Assembly: GCA_947085815.1 (NCBI GenBank)
Contig: CAMTXU010000008.1
Location: 1-64,000, forward strand
Source of the DNA: Fen-1258 sp947085815
Lineage (GTDB): Bacteria > Bacteroidota > Ignavibacteria > Ignavibacteriales > Melioribacteraceae
Reading direction: 5' to 3'
DNA: 64,000 nt
A program made the position numbers and the translations under genes. Below, piece by piece: positions 1 to 6,235 of this stretch; the first letter of the stretch is position 1; every line of letters begins with the position of its first letter. A model generated the notes under the pieces. That model worked only from the letters and a program-made list of their open reading frames with translations, searched no databases and was not told the DNA's origin.

Positions 1-154
1 AGCCCAACGCGCAGTAGGACATGCAAACGGATTGAACAGAATAGCAATTGTTATTCCATGTCACCGTGTAGTTAATAAGAATGGAAATCTCGGCGGATAC
101 GGTGGAGGAGTTTGGCGCAAGCAACGGTTGTTAGAGCTTGAATGTGCAACTTAA
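1..154 (+). CDS. Methylated-DNA--protein-cysteine methyltransferase, C-terminal end (partial)
   Basis: The window opens inside this gene; about 50 codons are visible in the frame beginning at base 2, ending with TAA at 152-154. The visible part holds the PCHRVV active-site motif, whose Cys accepts the alkyl group from O6-alkylguanine, followed by the Gly-rich GGYGGG turn and an RKxxLLxxE helix. These are the hallmarks of the Ogt/Ada C-terminal domain. Family knowledge says it repairs alkylated DNA in a suicidal, one-turnover reaction. The GGYGGGVWRK version is also common in Ada-type fusions, so whether the missing N-terminal part carries an AraC/Ada domain cannot be judged. It converges on the minus-strand PIN gene 24 bases away. 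Confidence 0.9.
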   Translation, partial: AQRAVGHANGLNRIAIVIPCHRVVNKNGNLGGYGGGVWRKQRLLELECAT

Positions 155-178
155 AGGTGATTGTTAGATTCGATTTGT

Positions 179-664
179 TTATAAATCCAGTGTCCCGAAA
201 GTTTCTGTATGTTTATGATTGATATCAATAATTTGAAATCTGGTAGTAATTTTTTCCTTAAGTAAATCAAATGGTTTTATACTTCTTGTATCGGATGTTA
301 CAAAATACTTTATGTTAATTTCCGTATCAGCTTGCGCAAACAATTTTGTGTCGTTCGGGATTAAGATGCGTTCTGTTGAATCTAATTGTCCCGCTTTTTT
401 TGCTTCGAAGATTATTCTTGCAAACTCACCCGCCTTTTTTGAATGACTAAGATTAAAAGGAAGTATTTGAAGGTTCTTCAACGGAAGTTGTTCAATAGTA
501 CCTAGAACACAATATTCCGCAACGGTTATTGTAGAAATAACCATTGCAATTTCTTTTTCAAGAAAGTAATGATAATATCCGTCGGCGTTTTTAAACAACG
601 GATCTTTCTCATTTAAGAAGCGGAGAAAAAAACTTGTATCAAGCAGCGCACTATCAGGCATCAT
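179..664 (-). CDS. PIN-domain ribonuclease, probable toxin
   Basis: A 161-residue single-domain protein with a PIN (VapC-like) pattern: an N-terminal LLDTSF strand with Asp9, an acidic residue in TVAEY (Glu50), an NDTK helix with Asp105, and a terminal VTSD strand (Asp125). These acidic residues would bind Mg2+ for RNA cleavage. Its start overlaps the end of the upstream 258-residue gene by 11 bases, so the two are co-translated. That tight toxin-like pairing at the end of a defence island suggests a toxin-antitoxin or abortive-infection role. The partner does not look like a classical VapB-type DNA-binding antitoxin. PIN identity is likely; RNA target and toxicity are inference. Confidence 0.75.
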   Translation of the reverse strand: MMPDSALLDTSFFLRFLNEKDPLFKNADGYYHYFLEKEIAMVISTITVAEYCVLGTIEQLPLKNLQILPFNLSHSKKAGEFARIIFEAKKAGQLDSTERILIPNDTKLFAQADTEINIKYFVTSDTRSIKPFDLLKEKITTRFQIIDINHKHTETFGTLDL

Positions 665-1430
665 AACCCCTAATTTCTCTAAGCCAGTCGTCGGGATTAA
701 TATTATTTAACCAGGTCATTGCTTTTCGTCGCAATGATTTCAAATATTTTTCGTCATACCTGGTATTGTAATCGATTAACTCAAGGAACTTAAAATTATT
801 TTTATCTATTTCTCCGGTTTCTGAATTTTGTTTTCCAACTGCTCTGATTCCGAAAATCTTATAAAGTAAATTTTCTTCTCTTTCTGCCAAAAATTGCTGC
901 GGTGTTTGTATTATGATTGTACCGAGTTCTTCGGTTACCAAATGGATATTAGCTTTATCTTTTCCCCCGGCATTGGTTATCTTACCGTAAAAATATAATT
1001 CGGCATCTACCCAGTAAGTTGAATTGCGGAAATAGTGCGTTGATGTGTCAATCTGAATTTTACCGGAATCCGGAAGCGAAGTGGAAATGGAAAAAGAGTA
1101 ATTCTTTTTTATCGCTTCTTCTTGAAATGCTTCAATTGCTTTAGCTGTGTTTATATCAAGAAAATCGATGCTTTGATTTGTGTTTACTGCCGATAGAACC
1201 GCATTAAACCCGATTACCGCTTGCATTACGGTTTTAAAGATATGTTTTACTGAACCGTCTTCTATTCTATAACTGACTAATGGGCGTTCTTTTCTTTCAC
1301 CTGGGAAAAGAAGTTTCTCTGCATTTTCGATAACGGCGATCACTTCCTTTATATCATAATTATCCGGTTTAAGCTCAAGATTCCCCTTTTGCCCTTTAAT
1401 GCTTATTTCTATGTAACCTATCTTTTCCAT
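654..1430 (-). CDS. Unknown protein, partner of the PIN gene
   Basis: A 258-residue soluble protein I do not recognise. It has no signal peptide, no membrane segment and no nucleotide-binding motif. The first half has a mixed strand/helix pattern (YIEISIKGQKGNLEL, then a helical stretch around residues 60-85). The middle is strand-rich (IQIDTSTHYF, ELYFYGKI, residues roughly 125-165). The C-terminal 60 residues are basic and helical, ending with Trp-rich helices (MTWLNN, DDWLREI). It lies upstream of the PIN gene in the same transcript with an 11-base overlap, so it may be the antitoxin or sensor for that PIN protein. A short TATTTTTGT promoter-like box sits just before its ATG. Function is not assignable from sequence. 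Confidence 0.6.
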   Translation of the reverse strand: MEKIGYIEISIKGQKGNLELKPDNYDIKEVIAVIENAEKLLFPGERKERPLVSYRIEDGSVKHIFKTVMQAVIGFNAVLSAVNTNQSIDFLDINTAKAIEAFQEEAIKKNYSFSISTSLPDSGKIQIDTSTHYFRNSTYWVDAELYFYGKITNAGGKDKANIHLVTEELGTIIIQTPQQFLAEREENLLYKIFGIRAVGKQNSETGEIDKNNFKFLELIDYNTRYDEKYLKSLRRKAMTWLNNINPDDWLREIRGYDA

Positions 1431-1441
1431 GGATTAAATTT

Positions 1442-1450
1442 ACAAAAATA
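1442..1450 (-). promoter_or_regulatory. Bacteroidota-type -7 promoter box
   Basis: On the minus strand this reads TATTTTTGT, matching the TAnnTTTG(C/T) -7 element of Bacteroidota housekeeping promoters. It lies about 12 bases before the ATG at 1430, implying a very short leader for the unknown/PIN pair. No convincing -33 TTTG is seen at the usual distance, so confidence is limited. Confidence 0.35.
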
Positions 1451-1470
1451 TTTTTTCTATCTGCTATACC

Positions 1471-1635
1471 CTACACTCCAAACTCTTCCAATATTTCTTC
1501 TGCCATCTTTTCGGTAATTGACCATTCGTGTGTTTTTTGTTTTGCATCGGCTTCTACAGTATTAAAATAGTGAGAATAGAGCTCAAGCCAATCGAAATAT
1601 TTTGATTGGGCTTTGGGGTAAAAGCTATCAATCCA
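1471..1635 (-). pseudogene. C-terminal scrap of an unidentified gene
   Basis: On the minus strand, 54 sense codons run open from a TAA (1636-1638) to a TAG (1471-1473). The reading has a protein-like composition: WLELYSHYF, then VEADAKQKTHEWSI, ending in MAEEILEEFGV. No plausible start codon with a ribosome site precedes it. I read it as the 3' remnant of a gene whose front part was lost, between the DUF3800 gene and the PIN pair. The family is not recognised. Confidence 0.4.
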
Positions 1636-1742
1636 TTATTTTCTAGACTGTATATGGTTCATGATTTTAATTGACAATTTGTAAAGTAACAGCTAAATTT
1701 CTTACGGTTTTATAAGGGACTGGGAATGCTCGGTCGGTTAGA

Positions 1743-1776
1743 GGCTCTGATGAATTTCGGAGCCTTTTGCTTTTTA
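1743..1776 (+). terminator. Rho-independent terminator-like hairpin, plus strand
   Basis: An 8-bp stem (GGCTCTGA paired with TCGGAGCC, one G-U) closes a 6-base loop and is followed by TTTTGCTTTTT. The T-tract is on the plus-strand side, although all nearby genes are on the minus strand. The 25 bases just upstream resemble the D-arm of a tRNA (GCTCGGTCGGTTAGAG). It may be the terminator of a lost plus-strand tRNA or small gene. Confidence 0.5.
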
Positions 1777-2493
1777 TGGAAATACCTTGAAACATTCCCA
1801 TCCATTAATCTTACCTAATATTTTCGATTTGATTACTTCGAAGGGTTTATTTTCTTTTACCGGATTAAGAATGTGACGCCCAATAGGATAACCGCAAAGA
1901 TCAGCAATCTGCGTTCCGACGATATTATTAGACTTTGGTAAGAAAGTTAGAATAAACTCGATTTTTTTGAATTCATCTTTACTGATTCTTTCAGTTCCTT
2001 CTCGTATCATTTCATAAAGACTTAACTTCAATGCGTCATCTTCATTCTTACCACGGGATTCTGCTACCAAACGGACTTTTGTTTGATTTAACTGATTGAG
2101 AAGAGCAATTATTCTTTCAAGATTAAATTTGAGAGCTAATTCATAAGGGTTGAATGGCTTTGTATAAAGTTTAATAAGTTTTTCTTTTTTGATAACTGAA
2201 ACGATCAATTTGAAATTGAGATTACCCATCAATTCCGAAATTGAATTTAGGAACGGCTCCCTTTTATTTACATTCATCAGGAATTCAAAAGGGGTTTGAG
2301 CTTTACGAATATCCCTTGAACGCAAGATAACGCCTTCATGACCAAAGTTATCAATCTTAAGCTGATATACTTTAGGAATAATTTCATTGATGTAAACTGA
2401 TTGGCGAACTAGAAGAGTTGTTAAAACAAAGATTGGGAAATCTTTATCAATTTTAACAAGGGAATGATCACCGGTTTCATCGAGATAAACCAA
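1774..2493 (-). CDS. DUF3800 domain protein, start uncertain
   Basis: About 239 residues with the DUF3800 pattern: an N-terminal VYLDETGDHS strand (Asp5, Glu6, Asp9), a central LVAESRGKNED strand and a C-terminal QIADLCGYPIGRH helix. DUF3800 proteins are predicted to have an RNase H-like fold with these acids as a metal site. They are common in defence islands and mobile elements, but their function is unproved. The open frame begins at a TTG at 2493 without a good ribosome site. The better start is ATG at 2544, preceded by AAGGA and in the same frame, but a TAA at 2515-2517 interrupts it after nine codons. The gene is therefore either nonsense-mutated, restarted internally, or fused to the relic of another gene. 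Confidence 0.7.
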   Translation of the reverse strand: MVYLDETGDHSLVKIDKDFPIFVLTTLLVRQSVYINEIIPKVYQLKIDNFGHEGVILRSRDIRKAQTPFEFLMNVNKREPFLNSISELMGNLNFKLIVSVIKKEKLIKLYTKPFNPYELALKFNLERIIALLNQLNQTKVRLVAESRGKNEDDALKLSLYEMIREGTERISKDEFKKIEFILTFLPKSNNIVGTQIADLCGYPIGRHILNPVKENKPFEVIKSKILGKINGWECFKVFP

Positions 2494-2514
2494 AACCGGA
2501 TCGAATCTGTTTTG

Positions 2515-2544
2515 TTAGATTTCTATGTTTTGGTGTTCGGGCAT
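2515..2544 (-). pseudogene. Nine-codon start relic in frame with DUF3800
   Basis: ATG at 2544 has a good AAGGA site eight to nine bases upstream and encodes MPEHQNIEI before TAA. The N-terminal pattern MPExQNIExK is typical of AlbA_2/Schlafen-type ATP-binding proteins (from memory of that family), which would make this the stump of such a gene joined to DUF3800. The alternative is that it is the true DUF3800 start, with a Lys codon turned into TAA. Confidence 0.4.
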
Positions 2545-2563
2545 TTTGCTTTTTCCTTCTTCA

Positions 2564-2656
2564 TCACAGATTATTGGTCAATTCATTTTCAATCTGTTTG
2601 TATTTTTCTTTTACTTCTTCGCTGCTGTAGAAATCGAGTAAGTCTTTCTTGGTCAA
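2564..2656 (-). CDS. 30-codon ORF coupled to res
   Basis: A TTG start overlaps the res stop codon by four bases (TTGA). The frame runs for 30 codons to a TGA that touches the next ATG (TGATG). The product is charged and helical, beginning TKKDLLDFYSSEEV and ending ENELTNNL. The stop-start overlaps on both sides look like genuine translational coupling rather than chance. No family is recognised. It may be a small accessory protein, or the front end of a longer gene lost with the neighbouring relics. Confidence 0.4.
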   Translation of the reverse strand: MTKKDLLDFYSSEEVKEKYKQIENELTNNL

Positions 2657-5424
2657 TTTTCAATCAGAGAGAAATTTTGCGAGATATTTTCAATAACTAA
2701 AACCTTCCATTTTCCAAACCCGCCATATTCATTTACAGCTTTCGTCCATTCTTCAACATAAGCTAACTTTGATTTGTCCTGTTCAGTCATTTGACCTTTT
2801 ACCTCGATAATGAAATATTCATTATTGATAGTGCGGACAATATAATCTGGTCTGTATTTATGAACCACTCCTTGATACATATACGGAATTTCAAAACCAA
2901 GATGATCGTTCTTTACCCATGCTTCAACCAGTGGATTTTTGTTATCTAGTTGAAATGCTTCAGTAGATTCCCATGTACTATCGAACACACAAAAATTGAT
3001 GTGAGATTTTTTTGTTCTTTCACAAGGTTTGCTTGTATACCAGGTTCTCATATCCGCTGTAGATCGTATCGGTTTTTCACTATCGAATACCGGTGTAACG
3101 GAGAGAGTATTCTCTGACCGGATATATCTTATTATGTGATTTACAATCTTGGACATATTCAGAGTAAGCAGAATTCTCCTCTTGAAGTCATCAGAATAGA
3201 ACAGCGGTGGATTTATTTGAATAACATCTGAATACATTATCTCTTCAACAATTTTTATTAACTGGCCAATTAAACTTTCCCTATTTCCCTTCCAGTCATT
3301 TTGCATATTGTCAAAAGCATCTCTTGCAGTTTCAAATATGATCCTTTGCATCCGATACTTTTTAGCAAGTTCTTCCAGATCAATTGAAGATATTTTCGAA
3401 ACATCCGGCTTACCTTCTACAACCGGAGCCATTTCGGCTATAGTTTTCGTTTCATAAGCATTTATAACTAAGCTTGGCATTTTATTAATATCAACTATCA
3501 ACTTTGGATTATAAACATGATCTATCCTAATAATATTGGGCCAGGAAATCTCATAGACCTGTTTTTCTTTTACCGGTTCAATTTGTGTTTTTGGTTTTGG
3601 TGGCGGGGGCGGGGTTCCGCCATCTGCTTCATGAGGTAAAAACGTAAACGGAACACCGAATATATTTACGTATTCAGCTTCAAATAATCCTGTTGTCGGA
3701 TCAACTTCATAAGTAGTTCTTCTTAATCCACGACCTACTACTTGCTCACAAAGTAATTGACTTGTAAAAGCTCTTAAGCCCATGATATGTGTAACAGTTT
3801 TTGCATCCCAACCTTCCGATAACATTCCTACACTAATTACATTTCGTATCTGTTCTCCGGGTTTATCTATTTGTCCAACGGTATCAACTTTTTGTCTTAA
3901 TAATTCTGCAAGTTGTAGTTTGGTCAATTTTAGAGTTGGGATTTCTTCGTCATCACTTTTTTCTGTTTCTAATTCTTCCGCTTCCTCTTTAGATTCGGCA
4001 AGATTTAGAACCTTAGAATCTATATGCAAAGTTTTTTCAGGATCGCAAAGTTCTTCAATTTTTATTTTTGCACGATCAAAAGAAAATTTAATACGTGCGG
4101 CAGTTTCAGTTCTGTTTGCAACTGTTATCATTACCGGTGGAGTTGGAAATTTAACTTTATTCCATTCCTTATATGTTTCCAACCAATCTTTCCCTAACAG
4201 GTAATAAGCATTTGTAATTAAATCATGCAATGGTTCATGCTCTTCTGCTTTTCTGTTTAGATCTTCTTTAACATGTTCATAAATATGATATAGCTGAGAC
4301 TTGTATGTTTTTGCATCCGGAATCCCATCATCTCTGATTACTACTCTTGGAGTTTTGACAAGTCCGGATTCAATAGCATCATTTAATCCGAAGTCACTGA
4401 CTATCCATCCGAACAATGCTTCTTCGGAAGCTTTCTTACCGCTTGGGGCAAAAGGTGTAGCTGAAAAATCATAACACTTTAATATTCCCCTTGCTCTATT
4501 AATACGGTCTAATCCACCAATCCATTTTGTTGCTTCCTCAATATCTTCTTTCGCAACACCTTTAATTTTTGACTCTGCCGGAATTCTCCATGCGTGATGC
4601 GCTTCATCATTTATTACAATTATATTTTTCGAGTTAGCAAGTTCTTCCAACACTTCACGAACATATGCTTCATCACTTTTAGCACCACGCTTATCAACTG
4701 TTTTTTTCTTACCTAGCTTTTCTTCTGTATCCCATTGCAATGCGTGCCAATTCTTAATTATGATTTTACCTTGTCGAAGTTTATCCATCAATCCGGGTGG
4801 TATTAGATTGAATAGATCATAATAATTGTTTTCTCCGAATGGTTGTAAAACTTGCAATCTATTTTTAACGGTTAATCCCGGTGCTACAATAAAAATATTT
4901 TTTGAGAAACGAGTATCTTGAGGATAGGTAACTTTGTTTAACACTTGCCATGCAATAAGCATAGCCATATTAATAGTCTTACCGCTTCCCGTTGCCATCT
5001 TTGAACAGAGACGTTGGAACTCTCCTCCATCTGATGGAATATTAATTCCAACCTTTTCACTTTCTGGAGCTTCAGTCAACCATATAATAGTTTCAATTGC
5101 TTCTAATTGGCAAAAGAAGAGTCGTCTGTTTTCTCTAACTGAACTATCATTCCAGTGATCTAATAATCTTTTTGTAATACCGCTAACACCTGGATAGTTT
5201 TGTTCACGCCAATTTTTTATTCGGGTTCTTATCTCATTTACGAGAGGAATTTCAATAAATACACCTGGATCATCAAATGCTTTAGAACTTTCAGAGGCAA
5301 TTACATAGCCAGCCGGTCTTCGTCCTTCTTTGAAAATAAACTCACGAGTTTCGCGTATATAGCTCCAGTATTTTGCTGGCTCTTTGTATGGAGAATTGAT
5401 TATTAGTTTGTCAATTTTTTTCAT
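2653..5424 (-). CDS. res: Restriction enzyme Res subunit, type III-like (BPTD_3080-type) DEAH helicase-nuclease
   Basis: A 923-residue superfamily 2 helicase-nuclease. The conserved N-terminus (LIINSPYKEP, then GRRPAGYVIAS) is that of BPTD_3080-type restriction proteins. Motifs seen: Walker A ATGSGKT (144-150), DEAH (273-276), SATPF, and arginine-finger motif VVGRGLRR. The C-terminal part has a PD-(D/E)xK nuclease signature, PDYIV (about 859) then FIIEVKG (Glu874, Lys876). Together with the Mod protein encoded upstream it should cut unmodified foreign DNA after ATP-driven translocation. Its ATG overlaps the hepT stop (TAATG), so it is translated with the toxin-antitoxin pair. A truncated second copy of its 5' end lies at 6092-6235. 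All catalytic motifs appear intact. Confidence 0.9.
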   Translation of the reverse strand: MKKIDKLIINSPYKEPAKYWSYIRETREFIFKEGRRPAGYVIASESSKAFDDPGVFIEIPLVNEIRTRIKNWREQNYPGVSGITKRLLDHWNDSSVRENRRLFFCQLEAIETIIWLTEAPESEKVGINIPSDGGEFQRLCSKMATGSGKTINMAMLIAWQVLNKVTYPQDTRFSKNIFIVAPGLTVKNRLQVLQPFGENNYYDLFNLIPPGLMDKLRQGKIIIKNWHALQWDTEEKLGKKKTVDKRGAKSDEAYVREVLEELANSKNIIVINDEAHHAWRIPAESKIKGVAKEDIEEATKWIGGLDRINRARGILKCYDFSATPFAPSGKKASEEALFGWIVSDFGLNDAIESGLVKTPRVVIRDDGIPDAKTYKSQLYHIYEHVKEDLNRKAEEHEPLHDLITNAYYLLGKDWLETYKEWNKVKFPTPPVMITVANRTETAARIKFSFDRAKIKIEELCDPEKTLHIDSKVLNLAESKEEAEELETEKSDDEEIPTLKLTKLQLAELLRQKVDTVGQIDKPGEQIRNVISVGMLSEGWDAKTVTHIMGLRAFTSQLLCEQVVGRGLRRTTYEVDPTTGLFEAEYVNIFGVPFTFLPHEADGGTPPPPPKPKTQIEPVKEKQVYEISWPNIIRIDHVYNPKLIVDINKMPSLVINAYETKTIAEMAPVVEGKPDVSKISSIDLEELAKKYRMQRIIFETARDAFDNMQNDWKGNRESLIGQLIKIVEEIMYSDVIQINPPLFYSDDFKRRILLTLNMSKIVNHIIRYIRSENTLSVTPVFDSEKPIRSTADMRTWYTSKPCERTKKSHINFCVFDSTWESTEAFQLDNKNPLVEAWVKNDHLGFEIPYMYQGVVHKYRPDYIVRTINNEYFIIEVKGQMTEQDKSKLAYVEEWTKAVNEYGGFGKWKVLVIENISQNFSLIEN

Positions 5425-5762
5425 TAATCTTCTATCAAAATTTCTTTAAGAGATTTGATAAGCGGCGGAAGATTATTTTTTGTTGTATTCCAGACAAGAT
5501 TTATGTTGACGTCAAAGTAACCATGTATTAACCTATTCCGCATACCTACAATATCCTTCCATGCAATTTTAGAATACTTCAATTTTGTTTCTTCAGAAAT
5601 CTTAGATGCCGCTTCACCAATTATTTCTACGTCTTTTATTACAGACAGAATTAGTAGTCGGCTTTGCGAGAAATCTTCTTTCTTAGCAGCACGAACAAAA
5701 GATAAAGCTTCTTCTGCAGCATCAATCATGTGCTGTATTCTTATGCGGTCTTCATTTTCCAT
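5424..5762 (-). CDS. hepT: HEPN-domain toxin HepT (DUF86)
   Basis: A 112-residue helical protein of the HepT/DUF86 family. The catalytic Rx4HxY motif is intact: Arg75, His80, Tyr82 in RNRLIHGY. HEPN proteins of this type are metal-independent RNases. In studied HepT-MntA pairs the antitoxin AMPylates the Tyr of this motif to silence the toxin. The gene begins 11 bases inside mntA and ends in a TAATG overlap with res, so toxin-antitoxin and restriction genes are translated together. It may act as a back-up abortive module if the restriction operon is lost or inhibited. Family assignment is strong; the link to restriction is inferred from gene order. Confidence 0.88.
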   Translation of the reverse strand: MENEDRIRIQHMIDAAEEALSFVRAAKKEDFSQSRLLILSVIKDVEIIGEAASKISEETKLKYSKIAWKDIVGMRNRLIHGYFDVNINLVWNTTKNNLPPLIKSLKEILIED

Positions 5763-6045
5763 ATTTCACTACTGCTTCTTTAACAACTGTATCTCTGAAA
5801 TATCTACTCAATTCATCAGGAGTGCGAAGATCAACTTTTTTTCCGATAATCACGGTGAGTTCGCGTTCCATCCTGGCTACATCAAGCAAACCGTATTCGG
5901 TATCATCTTCAAACTCCACAAGTAAATCTACATCACTCTCTTCGTTATATGTGTTCTTTAAATATGAACCGAACAAAGAAAGCTTTTTTATTCCGTTTGC
6001 TTTGCAGTATTCTTCTATTTTTTTTTCGTTTATACTAATCTTCAT
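5752..6045 (-). CDS. mntA: Minimal nucleotidyltransferase antitoxin MntA
   Basis: A 97-residue MNT-fold protein with the GSx10DxD signature intact: Gly26-Ser27 and Asp38, Asp40 in GSYLKNTYNEESDVD. A third acid is likely in the following strand (KKVDLRT). Such proteins neutralise HepT by transferring AMP to the HEPN active-site Tyr. I chose the ATG at 6045 because GGAG lies nine bases upstream; an upstream in-frame TTG (6060) would overlap that site. It overlaps hepT by 11 bases. Just upstream is the res 5' relic, so this gene marks the start of an apparently inserted mntA-hepT-res block. Confidence 0.88.
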   Translation of the reverse strand: MKISINEKKIEEYCKANGIKKLSLFGSYLKNTYNEESDVDLLVEFEDDTEYGLLDVARMERELTVIIGKKVDLRTPDELSRYFRDTVVKEAVVKYGK

Positions 6046-6091
6046 TATATCTTTCTCCAAATTGCATTTTCTTAACGCTGTCCTAATATAA

Positions 6092-6235
6092 TTACTTCGG
6101 TGATTTTTTGATAAATAACGTTCTATAGATTTCTTTTAATATAAACTCGCGCGTTTCTCGTTTATAACTCCAATACTTTTGGGGTTCTTGACAGGGAGAA
6201 TTAATAATCAGTTTGGTTATTTGTTGTTTATGCAT
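6092..6235 (-). pseudogene. Truncated duplicate of the res 5' end
   Basis: A 47-codon frame starting with ATG at 6235 overlaps the herA stop (ATGCATAA). It encodes KLIINSPCQEPQKYWSY followed by RETREFILKE, closely matching the first 34 residues of the full Res (KLIINSPYKEPAKYWSY, RETREFIFKE). The match then breaks off and the frame ends at TAA after about 13 unrelated codons. The nucleotide match to 5330-5424 is also visible. It is therefore a relic of an earlier res gene that directly followed herA. It shows that the original order was mod-sir2-herA-res, and that the mntA-hepT-res block came in later by insertion or recombination. Confidence 0.85.

Noticed and set aside
3782..4204. Plus-strand frame opposite res
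   Set aside because: Shadow of the res coding strand, which carries all helicase motifs; the translation is Ser/Leu-rich without domains.
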